Counted from the stretch's first letter, positions 26,100 through 36,701 are shown. The stretch: DNA of 64,000 bases from Corynebacterium matruchotii (GCF_011612265.2 NZ_CP050134.2:682001-746000); one strand, 5' to 3'. Numbers and translations: made by a program. Notes: a model not told the origin generated them from the letters alone.

Positions 26100-28301
26100 T
26101 TAATTACCCGGTGCCGGGCGGCGGGATGCCTCCGTAATCTTATGGAAGAGCGGCATCTCGTTCAGGTCATCAATCAACACAATATTGCCCTGGGCGTTAC
26201 GTAATGGCACACACCAGTTCGGGTACTGCTCCTTCGCGGTGCCCGGCTGGTTTTGCACATTCTCGTCACCAACCATGTCCACTAGGGCTGTGCACGTTAG
26301 TGCTGCCGGCGTGTGTGCCACAAACCGGTGTGCTGCTGTCACCAGCACCTCCACGTCGCCCCGCTCATCCCGGGCCCGGCCGTGGAAATTATCCATGTGG
26401 AAGTCTTCACCGGCGAAACCACCCTGTTCCAGCACCCGGTTGAGCACCTCGGCCTGCCAGTTCAGGTCATTATTGAGCTCTTCGTCAAGATTGCTCTTGA
26501 GCAGGCCCAACTCGTTGCGCAGCGTGATATGCTTGCCACGCAAGAATCCCGCGGTGGGCGGCAGATCGTGTGTGGTCACCGATGCCAAACATGCCTTCCG
26601 ATACTCCTCCAGGCGCCGTGCCCCACCATACGGTGAACCTTCGAACCACAGCACGCTCGTGCCCATGATGCCGTACTGGTTCAATACGTCCTGCATCCAG
26701 GGTTCGAACGTGCCCAAGTCCTCGCCGATCACCACGGCGCCGGCTCGCTCAGCCTCCAGGGCCACGATGCCCACCAGTGCTCGGAAATCATAGTTCACAT
26801 AGGTGCCCGTCTGCGGCGACTGATTGCGGGGCATCCAATACAGGCGGAACAGGCCTAAAACGTGGTCGATCCGAATACCACCCGCGTGTCGCAAAATGGT
26901 TCGAAGCATGTCGCGCCAGGGCTTATAGCCGGCCTCCGCCAACCGTTCGGGGTGCCACGGCGGCTGCGACCAGTCCTGACCGTATTGGTTGTAGTTGTCT
27001 GGCGGTGCCCCCACCGATGCGCACGGCGCCAGCACATTCGCCAAGGTTTCGGCATCGGCGCCGAAGGGGTGCACACCCACGGCCAGGTCGGCCATGATGC
27101 CGATCTTCATGCCAGCGGCAGTACACCGGGCCTGGGCGGCAGCTAACTGCTGGTCGCAGATCCATTGCAGCCACATGTAGAAATCCACCGGCGGCTCGTC
27201 TTCGGCATGATTACCGGTACCAAGCTTGGCGATTTCCTGCTTTGCGCACCATTCGGCAAATGCCGTTAACCCGTCGCCTTCCCGGTGAATGTAGTCGCGG
27301 AATAGTTGCTCCCGGGTTTCGTCGCGGCCGGCGTGGAAGATCTCCCGCAGGGCCCGCAACTTGGCCTCATAGATGGGGTCGCGCTCAATCTGAACATTAT
27401 CCCGATTATGCTCTCGGAACTGGCGTGCGAGCTCTGTCACTTCGGCGCGCACATCCTCCGCCAATAATTCGATCTCGGGGATATCCTCGATGCGAATATA
27501 GATCGGGTTGATAAACCTGCGGGTGGCAGGCAGGTAGGGGGAATCCTCCACGGGCGGGAACGGCTCGGCCGCGTGCAGCGGGTTAATGAGTAGAAAATCG
27601 CCCGCACCATTATTGGCCAAAGTTTCCCCCAAATAGCCAATGTCGCGGAAGTCGCCAATGCCCCATGAATCAGAAGATCGTACCGAATACAGTTGCGCCA
27701 TCACGCCCGCCACCGGATTATTGATATAGGTGTCGGTGGTAGACAGGTGCGTTGGCGTCACGACCAGGGTGCAGCTATGGGAGATATTGTCGGATACTAG
27801 GGTGATGGTGTGCCAGCCTTGTGGCAGGCCCGTGGGGAGCTGGAAGGTGGCTTCGCCCCAGATCACGCCGTCGATATCGCGGGGTGGTTCCCAGTTTTCC
27901 AACTGCTCGGTGATCTCCAATACGGAGCTGTTTTCGAAGGTAATGAACAGTTGGTCAACGGGTTTGCCGTCGCGCACGTGCACGTTGAAGGCTTGGGATT
28001 CGGTATCGGTGGTCACGATACAGCGGGGGAGTGGCCGGGAAAACTCCTGGTCGTGGCGGCGTTGAAGCGCTGCCTGGACGGTTTCTTCGCTGGGTCGTTT
28101 ATCATAGTCGGCGCCGTCAAAGTCAATGGCGGCCAGGTCATCGACGCTGTAATCGTTCAACCCAAGGTCTACCCCCATACAGTGGAGGATTTTTATCAGA
28201 GTGTCATCCGGTACCCCCAAGTAGTGGCCACCATAGGCGGTGTAGCCCGTTGCAATGCTGTGCTCTGTAGCGAGTTCGCGTAATAGATCTTGATATCCCA
28301 C
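26100..28301 (-). CDS. malQ: 4-alpha-glucanotransferase (amylomaltase, GH77)
   Basis: Transfers glucan segments between maltodextrins, releasing glucose, in cytoplasmic maltose/glycogen metabolism. 733 residues. The nucleophile Asp is in GIRIDHVLGLFR, the acid/base Glu in VVIGEDLGTFEPWM, and the transition-state Asp in SVTTHDLPPTAGF. The N-terminal 160 or so residues form the extra domain found in actinobacterial MalQ. The GTG start gives MGYQDLLRELATEHSIATGY; no better in-frame start exists. The maltokinase-like gene is about 12 kb away, outside this operon. Confidence 0.93.
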   Translation of the reverse strand: MGYQDLLRELATEHSIATGYTAYGGHYLGVPDDTLIKILHCMGVDLGLNDYSVDDLAAIDFDGADYDKRPSEETVQAALQRRHDQEFSRPLPRCIVTTDTESQAFNVHVRDGKPVDQLFITFENSSVLEITEQLENWEPPRDIDGVIWGEATFQLPTGLPQGWHTITLVSDNISHSCTLVVTPTHLSTTDTYINNPVAGVMAQLYSVRSSDSWGIGDFRDIGYLGETLANNGAGDFLLINPLHAAEPFPPVEDSPYLPATRRFINPIYIRIEDIPEIELLAEDVRAEVTELARQFREHNRDNVQIERDPIYEAKLRALREIFHAGRDETREQLFRDYIHREGDGLTAFAEWCAKQEIAKLGTGNHAEDEPPVDFYMWLQWICDQQLAAAQARCTAAGMKIGIMADLAVGVHPFGADAETLANVLAPCASVGAPPDNYNQYGQDWSQPPWHPERLAEAGYKPWRDMLRTILRHAGGIRIDHVLGLFRLYWMPRNQSPQTGTYVNYDFRALVGIVALEAERAGAVVIGEDLGTFEPWMQDVLNQYGIMGTSVLWFEGSPYGGARRLEEYRKACLASVTTHDLPPTAGFLRGKHITLRNELGLLKSNLDEELNNDLNWQAEVLNRVLEQGGFAGEDFHMDNFHGRARDERGDVEVLVTAAHRFVAHTPAALTCTALVDMVGDENVQNQPGTAKEQYPNWCVPLRNAQGNIVLIDDLNEMPLFHKITEASRRPAPGN

Positions 28302-28638
28302 ACTTCACTATTGTGCCATTATGTGTGCCATTCCTCCCAGAATATCAGATTTTCTTTTATTAAATTAGGGTTATTCTTGGGAAAACCGCACGATAGCCCC
28401 CATAATATGGGGCAATTTTTGCATGATATGCGGATGTTTGTAGCAAATAACACAAGAACAGTGGTGCACAATAGAGCCACAGGCGTTACTGAGTGTTGTT
28501 TGGTTCTGTTCGCTTGTCGACGCCCACTCGGTGGGCGGGCTCGTGAGCCGATTCGCCAGGATTGTGACAATCGGGTGCCCCGTAAGAGATAATAAGCTAT
28601 TACGCACATTTTGGTAGCCACGGAAAGGGAACCGCGCC
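28302..28638. other. Divergent intergenic region between malQ and the acyl-CoA synthetase gene
   Basis: About 340 bases with short spurious frames only. It must hold the promoters of both flanking genes. AAAGGGAACC precedes the fadD start. No clear operator was recognised. Confidence 0.4.
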
Positions 28639-30471
28639 ATGGAGGAAGTCCACACTCCCGCAGAATACGCCGTCGGGGAATCCGACACCTGCCTCACCGC
28701 CCTGTTGGGTAGTGCCGCAGCCCGTCCCTACGGGGTGATTTTCACGCGGCCGCAAAACTTCGAGTGGGTGAACGTGACCGCGGCCGAATTCATTGCCGAG
28801 GTGTACGAGGTGGCCAAGGGGTTCATCGCCAATGGTGTGCAGCAGGGTGACCGCATTGCGCTGCTGAGCGAAACTCGCTACGAATGGTCCCTGCTCGACT
28901 TTGCCATTTGGGCCGCCGGAGCCGTGAGCGTTCCCATCTACGGCTCCTCCTCCCTGAGTCAAATCGAATGGATTATCGAAGACTCCGGGGCGGTGTTTGC
29001 CGTCACCGAAACTCGTGAACACACGGAGCTTATGAAAAACCTGGTGTTGGGTGAGGACGGCAAACCCCTGCTGCACGGCTCCACGTCGCAGCTGCGCCGC
29101 ATCCTGGAAATCAATGCCTCCGCCATCGCCACCCTCAAATTTGAGGGCCGGCCCATCGACGACGACCAGGTGGACGAGCGGATCCACGCCACCAAATCCC
29201 GGGACCTGGCATCACTGGTGTATACCTCCGGCACCACTGGTCGGCCGAAAGGCTGCCGACTCACCCACGCCAATTGGCTTTCCGAGGTGCACGGCCTGCT
29301 CACCAACCCCATTGGGGCCATCGCCCGCCCCGGCTCCCGGGTGCTCACGTTCCTGCCGTTGGCCCACGTGCTGTCGCGGGCGGTGTCCCTGGCCGTGGCC
29401 ATCGGCGGCGGCACTCAATCCCACTGGTCGAATTTCTCCACCCTGGGGGTGGAATTCCAGCGGGCCCGCCCCAACCTGATCCTGGGCGTGCCGCGAGTCT
29501 TTGAAAAGGTCCACAATTCGGCGGTGGCGAATGCCGCGGCCGGCGGGCCGGTGCGGGCCGCCCTCTTTCATAAGGCACGGAACGTGGCCATTGAGTATTC
29601 CCGCGCATTGGACACTAGCGAAGGCCCATCGAGGATGCTGAAACTCCAGCACAAAACCTACGACCGGCTGGTGTATTCCAAGATTCGGGCGGCCATGGGC
29701 AATTCGGTGCACTACGCTATTTCCGGCGGTTCGGCCATGAGCCCGGAAATCCTGCACTTTTTCCGGGGCATTGGTGCCCCCATCTATGAGGGCTACGGGC
29801 TGACCGAAACCACCGCGGCCGCCACCGTGGACTTCGTGGACCAGAAAATTGGCACCGTGGGCCCACCCATTGGGGGGGTATCGGTGCGGATTAATGACGA
29901 CAGCGAAATCCTCATCAAGGGCACCACCGTGTTCGACGGTTATTGGAACAACCCAACCGCAACCGCGGAATCCTTCACTGACGACGGCTGGTTTAACACC
30001 GGTGACCTGGGTGAAATCCTCGAATCCGGGCACCTGGTCATCACCGGCCGGAAGAAAGACCTCATCGTCACCGCCGGCGGCAAGAACGTGTCCCCCGAAC
30101 CCATGGAAGACGCCCTGGTCGCCCATCCGCTCATCAGCCAGGCCATGGTTGTCGGTGATGGCAAACCCTTTATCGGGCTGCTGGTCACACTGGATGAGGA
30201 CGCCCTCCGGCGGTGGAAACTCAACCGCAATATCCCAGAATCCCGCACCGTGGCAGAACTGGCCACCGACCCGGCCCTGCGGGCGGAAATTCAAGATGCG
30301 GTAAACGACACAAATAAGATGGTGTCGCATGCTGAAGCGATTAAGAAATTCCATATCCTAGACCGAGATTTAACTGAGGAAGCCGATGAGCTCACACCGA
30401 CCATGAAAGTAAAGCGTAACGTGGTTGCTCGTCGATACGCGAAGGAAATCGAGCACCTTTACCAGCGCTAA
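28639..30471 (+). CDS. Long-chain acyl-CoA synthetase (FadD15 type)
   Basis: AMP-binding enzyme that activates fatty acids with ATP and CoA. 610 residues. The P-loop is VYTSGTTGRPKG near residue 195, the A5 motif is YEGYGLTETTA, the A7 motif is WFNTGDLGE and the A8 motif GRKKDLIVTAGGKNVSPEPME. Full-length adenylate-forming family. The enzyme may supply acyl groups to lipid or mycolate precursor pools; exact chain length cannot be read. Confidence 0.9.
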   Translation: MEEVHTPAEYAVGESDTCLTALLGSAAARPYGVIFTRPQNFEWVNVTAAEFIAEVYEVAKGFIANGVQQGDRIALLSETRYEWSLLDFAIWAAGAVSVPIYGSSSLSQIEWIIEDSGAVFAVTETREHTELMKNLVLGEDGKPLLHGSTSQLRRILEINASAIATLKFEGRPIDDDQVDERIHATKSRDLASLVYTSGTTGRPKGCRLTHANWLSEVHGLLTNPIGAIARPGSRVLTFLPLAHVLSRAVSLAVAIGGGTQSHWSNFSTLGVEFQRARPNLILGVPRVFEKVHNSAVANAAAGGPVRAALFHKARNVAIEYSRALDTSEGPSRMLKLQHKTYDRLVYSKIRAAMGNSVHYAISGGSAMSPEILHFFRGIGAPIYEGYGLTETTAAATVDFVDQKIGTVGPPIGGVSVRINDDSEILIKGTTVFDGYWNNPTATAESFTDDGWFNTGDLGEILESGHLVITGRKKDLIVTAGGKNVSPEPMEDALVAHPLISQAMVVGDGKPFIGLLVTLDEDALRRWKLNRNIPESRTVAELATDPALRAEIQDAVNDTNKMVSHAEAIKKFHILDRDLTEEADELTPTMKVKRNVVARRYAKEIEHLYQR

Positions 30472-30648
30472 TGCTTCAAATCCGATACTTATTGTGAGGT
30501 GAGATATTTTATGTAGATTTGATCTCAATTCGGCGAGGCATGAAGCAAATCATGACCAACTGAATTAAAGTCTTTCTTCGTAAGAAAAACCAGTTTCATT
30601 GGTAACCTCAGTGAATCTGACCGTGACAATGAGGGGTGACCATAAATA

Positions 30649-31341
30649 ATGCAGGTATTGACTGCCACATTGCGCCACCGGGAATTGACCCAAGAAATCT
30701 TTAACATCGGCGATGAGGTAGCAACTTTCATAGAAAATATCGCCGAAGCCATCGCCGACTGGGATGTCGAGCTGGTGGAGGACTGCGTCGCCGAATTCGA
30801 AGACATTATCGGCGACGCTAGGACCGACTCCCGCACCATTATCAGGGAACTAAAAGGAATCCGACAAGCACTGACGTCCGGGCTGGCCTCCGGCACTGTT
30901 GCCGCCACCATGCCCGATGGTGACGAGCAAATGAAGCGACCCACCCCCATGAACGCTCAGCTGCTGCGGAACCAATTCCCCATTACAAATAATTCGCCAG
31001 TCATGGTGCAGGAGATTAATCACATTCTGCAAGATCGTACCGAGCTTGTTAGACAATACCTGGCCCACATTGTGGATTGGGAACTGGCGGAAACCGAGAA
31101 AGCAGTTCGCAGCGCCGAAGACGAGCGCACATTACTCACCGTGTTCGGTTACACCTCCGACGCGGTGACCAGTGCGGCGAAGGCGTGGCGGGAAGCGGTG
31201 GTCGCCGACTATCCGGGGGTGACCCGCACCATGCGGGGTTCGCATCCGCCCGAATTTTTGAACGAACGCGCCCGCATTGATGCTGTTGTTGCCCGGGTGA
31301 AGGCAAAGATGGGACGTGCCGCCGGCGCTCACGTGTCGTAA
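30649..31341 (+). CDS. Hypothetical protein between fadD and hemW
   Basis: 230 residues, soluble and largely helical by composition, with acidic segments (IADWDVELVEDCVAEFEDIIGDA). It appears built of two similar halves: EIFNIGDEVATFIENIAEAIADWDVELVED near residue 15 and INHILQDRTELVRQYLAHIVDWELAETEK near residue 123. No family motif recognised. GAGGGG lies 12 bases before the ATG. It ends 10 bases before the hemW start. Confidence 0.65.
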   Translation: MQVLTATLRHRELTQEIFNIGDEVATFIENIAEAIADWDVELVEDCVAEFEDIIGDARTDSRTIIRELKGIRQALTSGLASGTVAATMPDGDEQMKRPTPMNAQLLRNQFPITNNSPVMVQEINHILQDRTELVRQYLAHIVDWELAETEKAVRSAEDERTLLTVFGYTSDAVTSAAKAWREAVVADYPGVTRTMRGSHPPEFLNERARIDAVVARVKAKMGRAAGAHVS

Positions 31342-31351
31342 AATACCGTCA

Positions 31352-32467
31352 ATGTTTGGCGTCTATATTCACGTGCCGTTTTGTTCCTCCCGGTGTGGTT
31401 ATTGCGATTTTAATACCTACACCCCAGGTGAACTGGGTACCTCTGCGTCCCCGGAAACCTATCTTGATGCTCTCGAACAAGAACTCGAACTCGCCGAATT
31501 TAAACGCCCCGCCGACACGATTTTTATCGGTGGCGGCACCCCATCGCTGCTGGGGGCCCAGGGCCTGCGCCGCATCCTCACCGCGATCCGTAACACCTTC
31601 GGCATCAACCCCGGCGCGGAGATCACCACCGAATCCAATCCCGAATCCACCAGCCCCGAGTTTTTCGCGGAACTCCGCGACGCCGGGTTTACCCGAATCT
31701 CCCTGGGCATGCAGTCCGCCAGCGCCCACGTGCTACAGGTGCTAGAGCGCCGCCACACCCCAGGCCGGGCATTCGCCGCGGTCGCAGAGGCCCGGGCGGC
31801 CGGGTTCGCACACATCAACCTGGACATGATCTACGGCACCCCCACCGAAACCGACGCCGACGTGCAAGCCACGGTAGAGCAGGTCATAGCGTCCGGGGTG
31901 GATCACGTGAGTGCCTACTCACTCATCGTCGAAGACGGCACCCGCATGGCGCGCAAGGTGCGGCGCGGTGAACTACCCGCCCCCGACGAGGACGTGTACG
32001 CGGATCGGTACGCGCTTATCGACGCCGCCCTAGTGGCGGCCGGCTACCGGTGGTACGAGGTGTCCAACTGGGCGCAGCCCGGCGGGGAATGCCGGCATAA
32101 CCTGGGCTATTGGCGGGACGAAGACTGGTGGGGTGCCGGCCCCGGCGCCCACTCCCACCTGGGCGACCTCCGGTTCTATAACGTCAAACACCCGGCTACC
32201 TACGCGCAGCGGCTAGTGTCGGGGGTGCTGCCGGTGGCGGGCGTCGAAAAGCTCACCGCGGCGCAACGCCATGAGGAACGGGTCATGTTGGGGCTGCGGC
32301 TGCGGGAAGGGCTGCCGGTGACATGTTTCAACGACAAGGAGCTCGCCAAGGCGCGGGAATTCCCGGGCCTGATTGATGTGTCGGACCAGCGGGTTACCGT
32401 GACCGAGGCTGGGCGGCTGCTTGCCGACGGCATGATTGCCGATATCCTGGTGATGGGTGAATCGTAA
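31352..32467 (+). CDS. hemW: Radical SAM heme chaperone HemW
   Basis: Heme chaperone of the coproporphyrinogen-III-oxidase-like family, 371 residues. The radical SAM motif is CSSRCGYC with cysteines 11, 15 and 18; the following residues DF mark HemW as opposed to HemN. IFIGGGTPSLL is the SAM-binding GGE-like loop. ATG 31352 (MFGVYIHVPFC) was chosen over an earlier in-frame ATG, since HemW proteins start just before the YIHVPFC block. First gene of the hemW-hrcA-dnaJ2 block. Confidence 0.92.
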   Translation: MFGVYIHVPFCSSRCGYCDFNTYTPGELGTSASPETYLDALEQELELAEFKRPADTIFIGGGTPSLLGAQGLRRILTAIRNTFGINPGAEITTESNPESTSPEFFAELRDAGFTRISLGMQSASAHVLQVLERRHTPGRAFAAVAEARAAGFAHINLDMIYGTPTETDADVQATVEQVIASGVDHVSAYSLIVEDGTRMARKVRRGELPAPDEDVYADRYALIDAALVAAGYRWYEVSNWAQPGGECRHNLGYWRDEDWWGAGPGAHSHLGDLRFYNVKHPATYAQRLVSGVLPVAGVEKLTAAQRHEERVMLGLRLREGLPVTCFNDKELAKAREFPGLIDVSDQRVTVTEAGRLLADGMIADILVMGES

Positions 32468-32493
32468 AACCAATCATCGTGAGGAGGACGTAA

Positions 32494-33516
32494 ATGGCAT
32501 CCGCAGCCGAGGAACGCCGCCAGCAGGTGCTGCGTGCAATCGTCGCCGACTATATTGCCACCCAGGAACCGGTCGGTTCGAAAGCCCTGCTCGATCGGCA
32601 TAGATTCGACGTGTCCTCCGCCACCATCCGCAACGACATGGCCGCTCTAGAGGCCGAAGGCTATATCAGCCAACAACATGCCAGCTCCGGCCGGCTCCCC
32701 ACCCAAAAAGGGTACCGGCTGTTCGTCGACTCCCTTAGCGACATCAAACCCCTCTCTGATGCGGAACGCCGCACCATACTGACTTTTCTCGAAGACGGCG
32801 TCAACCTGGAGGATGTGCTACACCGCTCCGCGCAACTCCTGAGCCAATTCACCCGCCAAACCGCCATCGTGCAGCTCCCCAACCTGCGGGCCAGCCACGT
32901 GAAACACTGCGAAGTGGTGTCGCTCACCCCCACCCGGCTGCTGCTGGTGCTCATCACGGACACGGGCCGGGTCGACCAACGCCATGTGGAATTAGACCAC
33001 ACGTGCGAAGCCGACCACATCATGGTTTTGCGGGACCTTCTCAACCAGGCCCTGGATGGGAAAACCCTCGCCGATGCCGCCGGCTCGCTGGCCGCTATTA
33101 CTCATCCTGACCCGGAGGTCACCAGCCACCTGTCCCGATGCGTTACTGTGCTCATCGAAACCCTGGTCGAACCCCCCAACGATCGGTTGATCCTTGCTGG
33201 CCAATCCCACCTCATCCGCATCAACCCGCACGATCTGCCCACCATCCTTCAAGCCCTGGAAGAGCAGGTCATTATCCTGAAGCTCTTGGCCAGCATCCAA
33301 GACCTAGACCAGGTGAGCGTGCTCATCGGGGACGAAACCCGGGACGATCAGTTGCGCTGCACCTCGGTGGTGGCCACCGGCTACGGTTCCCCCGGCGCCC
33401 CGCTCGGTGGCTTGGGGGTGGTGGGTCCCACCTACATGGATTATTCCGGCACCATGTCCAAGGTGTATGCGGTGGCCCACTATGTGAGTCGGGTGCTGTC
33501 CGAAATGCAAACCTAG
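32494..33516 (+). CDS. hrcA: Heat-inducible transcription repressor HrcA
   Basis: Represses heat-shock genes through CIRCE operators. 340 residues. The winged helix is at the N-terminus ([28 protein letters not shown], then [13 protein letters not shown]) and a GAF-like domain follows. GAGGAGG lies just before the ATG. No CIRCE palindrome (TTAGCACTC with GAGTGCTAA) is visible here or before dnaJ2, so its targets are probably groES/groEL elsewhere. Confidence 0.93.
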   Translation: MASAAEERRQQVLRAIVADYIATQEPVGSKALLDRHRFDVSSATIRNDMAALEAEGYISQQHASSGRLPTQKGYRLFVDSLSDIKPLSDAERRTILTFLEDGVNLEDVLHRSAQLLSQFTRQTAIVQLPNLRASHVKHCEVVSLTPTRLLLVLITDTGRVDQRHVELDHTCEADHIMVLRDLLNQALDGKTLADAAGSLAAITHPDPEVTSHLSRCVTVLIETLVEPPNDRLILAGQSHLIRINPHDLPTILQALEEQVIILKLLASIQDLDQVSVLIGDETRDDQLRCTSVVATGYGSPGAPLGGLGVVGPTYMDYSGTMSKVYAVAHYVSRVLSEMQT

Positions 33517-33742
33517 CCGGATCTCGGCGGTCACATGGGATTGCTGTGGGGCCGATGTGGGGCACGCTGGGAGTGGGCATACCCGAGGCACGCTGGGCAC
33601 ATGAGGGTGATGGGGACGCCGGTGGGTACGCCTTGAGCGAACATGACTCACCTAAGTGGGGAATACCGGACCATCATGGTTACAATAAACCCCGCAATAA
33701 CCAATAAATCTGTCTCTTGTTAGCAAAGGAAGTTCGCCCATC

Positions 33743-34873
33743 GTGGCCCGAGATTATTACGCAATACTTGGCTTAACCCCAGACGCAACCGACAATGATA
33801 TTAAAAAGGCGTACCGTCGGTTGGCTCGCAAATACCATCCTGACGTCAATAGCACCGAGGAAGCGGCCGAAAAATTTAGCGAAATCTCCATCGCCCAAGA
33901 ACTCCTCCTCGACCCCGAAAAACGCCGCATTATCGACATGGGCGGGGATCCTCTCGCCGGCCCTAGCGGTGCCCCCGGCAATATGGGTGGTTTCGGTGGA
34001 TTCTCCGACATTTTTGATGCCTTCTTCGGCGGTGGGGCGGGCACCCGTGGGCCTCGCAGCCGTGTCCAGCCCGGCAACGACGCCCTATTGCGCACAACCA
34101 TCACCCTGGAGGAGGCTTACTCCGGGGTGGAGCAGGAGGTCACCATTGACACCGCCGTGGTGTGCGAAACCTGCGAGGGAACCGGCAGCGAATCCAAACA
34201 GAAACCGGAAACCTGCACCCATTGCGATGGCATGGGGGAGGTGCAGCAGGTGCAGCGTTCCTTCCTCGGTAATGTCATGACTACCAGCACCTGCCCGGCC
34301 TGCGGCGGCTATGGGGAAATCATTCCCGACCCGTGCCCCACCTGCGATGGAGCCGGTAGGGTGAAGGCGCGCCGGGAGAAGGTTATTCAAATCCCGGCGG
34401 GTATTAGCGACACGATGCGGGTGCGCATGGCTGGTCAGGGCGAGGTGGGGCACGGCGGTGGCCCGGCCGGTGACCTGTATGTTGAGGTGGACGTGAAGCC
34501 ACACCCGGTGTTTACCCGGGAGAAAGATAACCTGCATTTGACGGTGCATGTACCCATGGTGGATGCCGCATTGGGGTCGACAGTGGCGGTGCAATCGTTG
34601 GATGGCACGATGATTGACTTCGTGATCCCCGCGGGCACCCAGCCGGCAGATCGCCTGGTGGTGAGCGGCAAGGGTATGCCCCGGCTGCGGGGCGAAGGCT
34701 TTGGGAACATGATCGCCCACGTGGATGTGACAGTGCCGCGGGAGTTGGACGACAAGTCCCGGGAGCTGCTGGAGAAACTGCGGCGGCACCGGGCGGAGGA
34801 AGCCGGGGTGCACGCCGATGAGTCGGAGCACGGTTCGGTGTTCTCCAAGCTACGCAACCGGTTCCGCAAGTAG
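33743..34873 (+). CDS. dnaJ2: Chaperone DnaJ (second copy, DnaJ2 type)
   Basis: Co-chaperone of DnaK, 376 residues. The J domain holds YHPDVN with the HPD tripeptide at about residues 31-33. A G/F-rich linker (NMGGFGGFSD) and four zinc-finger repeats follow: CETCEGTG, CTHCDGMG, CPACGGYG, CPTCDGAG. The GTG start gives MARDYYAILGL. Its position directly after hrcA is usual for the second DnaJ of Actinobacteria. Confidence 0.93.
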   Translation: MARDYYAILGLTPDATDNDIKKAYRRLARKYHPDVNSTEEAAEKFSEISIAQELLLDPEKRRIIDMGGDPLAGPSGAPGNMGGFGGFSDIFDAFFGGGAGTRGPRSRVQPGNDALLRTTITLEEAYSGVEQEVTIDTAVVCETCEGTGSESKQKPETCTHCDGMGEVQQVQRSFLGNVMTTSTCPACGGYGEIIPDPCPTCDGAGRVKARREKVIQIPAGISDTMRVRMAGQGEVGHGGGPAGDLYVEVDVKPHPVFTREKDNLHLTVHVPMVDAALGSTVAVQSLDGTMIDFVIPAGTQPADRLVVSGKGMPRLRGEGFGNMIAHVDVTVPRELDDKSRELLEKLRRHRAEEAGVHADESEHGSVFSKLRNRFRK

Positions 34874-34892
34874 GTTGCTCAGGGGGCTATAG

Positions 34893-35630
34893 GTGTCACG
34901 GCCGGTTTATGTGCAGGAGTTCCCCACGCCGCCCACCGTCGGCAAGGTTATCGAACTGACAGGCGATGAGGGTCGGCATGCGGTGAGCGTGAAGCGCACC
35001 AGTGTTGGCGAGCAAATCGAGCTTGTCGACGGCCACGGCACCCGGGCCGTCATCACCGTGACCGGGGTTTCCGGGAAAGACCGGCTGGTGGGAGTTGTTG
35101 ACTGCGTTGCCAGCGAACCGGCCCCACGGCCAACCGTGACGGTTGTGCAGGCCCTGCCGAAAGCCGCCCGATCCGAACTCACGGTCGATCTGCTCACCCA
35201 GGCGGGCGCGGACGTGATCGTGCCGTGGCAGGCAGGTCGGTCCGTGGCGAATTGGGGAAAGAAACAGGACAAGGGGCTGGCCAAGTGGCGGGCCGCCGCC
35301 CGGGCGGCGGCGAAACAATCCCGGCGGTCCAGGATCCCAGAGATCACCCCGGTGGCGGACCAAGCGGCGGTGGTGGCGTTGATCCAGGCGGCGCCGCTGG
35401 CCCTCATGCTGCACGAGGATGCCACCGGGAAAATCACCGACCAGCCCGTGGCCCAGGTGGATTCGGTGGTGCTCATCATCGGCCCGGAGGGCGGCATCAG
35501 CCCAGCCGAACTGGATGCGTTCACCGCGGCGGGGGCCCACCCGGTGCGGCTCGGCCCGGAAGTGTTGCGGACGGCCAGTGCGGGCATGGTGGCATTAGCC
35601 GCTCTGGGGGCGGTGACCGACCGATGGTAG
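34893..35630 (+). CDS. rsmE: 16S rRNA m3U1498 methyltransferase RsmE
   Basis: SPOUT methyltransferase of 245 residues. An N-terminal PUA-like domain is followed by the knot: VVQALPKAARSELTVDLLTQAGAD, then IIGPEGGISPAELDAF and VRLGPEVLRTASAGMVALAAL, the SAM-binding trefoil loops. GTG start after AGGGGGCTATAG. Between dnaJ2 and phoH, its usual place. Confidence 0.92.
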   Translation: MSRPVYVQEFPTPPTVGKVIELTGDEGRHAVSVKRTSVGEQIELVDGHGTRAVITVTGVSGKDRLVGVVDCVASEPAPRPTVTVVQALPKAARSELTVDLLTQAGADVIVPWQAGRSVANWGKKQDKGLAKWRAAARAAAKQSRRSRIPEITPVADQAAVVALIQAAPLALMLHEDATGKITDQPVAQVDSVVLIIGPEGGISPAELDAFTAAGAHPVRLGPEVLRTASAGMVALAALGAVTDRW

Positions 35631-35693
35631 TCGTGTGGCACAATGCATAATGAGTGATTGGTTAACCACGAACAAAGATAGGTTGAATATTTA

Positions 35694-36671
35694 GTGACTG
35701 TCCGTACCGAAGCAGTACCACACATAACCCGCACCGTGGCGCTCGACGAACGCTACTCGCAAACAATCCTGGGCATCAACGACGAAAACCTCAAAGTATT
35801 AGAAAACCAGTTGGATTGCCAGATTCATGTGCGGGGCACCGATGTGACGCTCATTGGGGTCGCCCACGAGGTTGCCCGAGCCCTGAAGGTATTGCAGGAA
35901 TTGCAGGCCATCGCCCGCCGCGGCCATGTGATAAGCCCCGACTCGGTGAAAAACGCCATCCGCATCGTCACCGGCGAAACCCCCCAATCAGTTTCGAAAG
36001 TATTGGCGAATAACATTATTGTGCGGCGGGGCAAGGCGGTGCGGCCGAAAACCCTGGGGCAGCAAGACTATGTTGATGCCATTGATACCAACACCATTGT
36101 GTTTGGGTTAGGCCCGGCCGGCACCGGCAAAACCTACCTGGCCATGGCCAAGGCGGTGCAAGCCCTCCAAGCCAAACGAGTATCCCGAATCATCCTGACC
36201 CGGCCGGCCGTAGAGGCGGGGGAGAAGCTCGGATTCCTCCCCGGCACCCTCAATGATAAAATCGACCCCTACCTGCGGCCTCTCCACGACGCGCTGCGGG
36301 AAATGGTCGACCCGGAAATCATCCCCAAACTCATGGAGGCCGGCATCATCGAGGTCGCCCCACTGGCCTACATGCGGGGCCGCACCCTCAACGATGCGTT
36401 TGTGATCCTCGATGAAGCCCAAAACACCACACCGGCGCAAATGAAAATGTTCCTCACCCGGTTAGGGTTCGGGTCCACCATTGTTGTCACTGGTGACATC
36501 ACCCAGGTGGACCTGCCGGCCGGCCAAAAATCCGGGCTTCGGCTGGTCCGGGACATACTCGCCGGGGTAGATGACATCTATTTTGCCGAGTTGACCGCGG
36601 ACGATGTGGTGCGCCACCAATTGGTGAGCCGCATCGTGGCGGCCTACGATGAGTACGAAGAACGCCACTAG
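35694..36671 (+). CDS. phoH: PhoH-like ATPase
   Basis: Predicted ATP-binding RNA-linked protein, 325 residues. Walker A is GLGPAGTGKTYLAMA near residue 140 and Walker B VILDEAQNTTPAQ. An N-terminal KH-like segment precedes it. It is paired with ybeY, 30 bases downstream, a conserved association that points to RNA metabolism. GTG start at 35694. Confidence 0.9.
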   Translation: MTVRTEAVPHITRTVALDERYSQTILGINDENLKVLENQLDCQIHVRGTDVTLIGVAHEVARALKVLQELQAIARRGHVISPDSVKNAIRIVTGETPQSVSKVLANNIIVRRGKAVRPKTLGQQDYVDAIDTNTIVFGLGPAGTGKTYLAMAKAVQALQAKRVSRIILTRPAVEAGEKLGFLPGTLNDKIDPYLRPLHDALREMVDPEIIPKLMEAGIIEVAPLAYMRGRTLNDAFVILDEAQNTTPAQMKMFLTRLGFGSTIVVTGDITQVDLPAGQKSGLRLVRDILAGVDDIYFAELTADDVVRHQLVSRIVAAYDEYEERH

Positions 36672-36701
36672 TAGCGTCGACTACCTAAAGAAAAGCAACA
36701 G

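Noticed and set aside
29212..30354. 380-codon open frame on the minus strand opposite the acyl-CoA synthetase
   Set aside because: Lies entirely within a well-supported gene and has no ribosome site or family motif; typical GC-rich antisense shadow.
32468..33742. CIRCE operators near hrcA and dnaJ2
   Set aside because: No TTAGCACTC-type inverted repeat is present in either upstream region.
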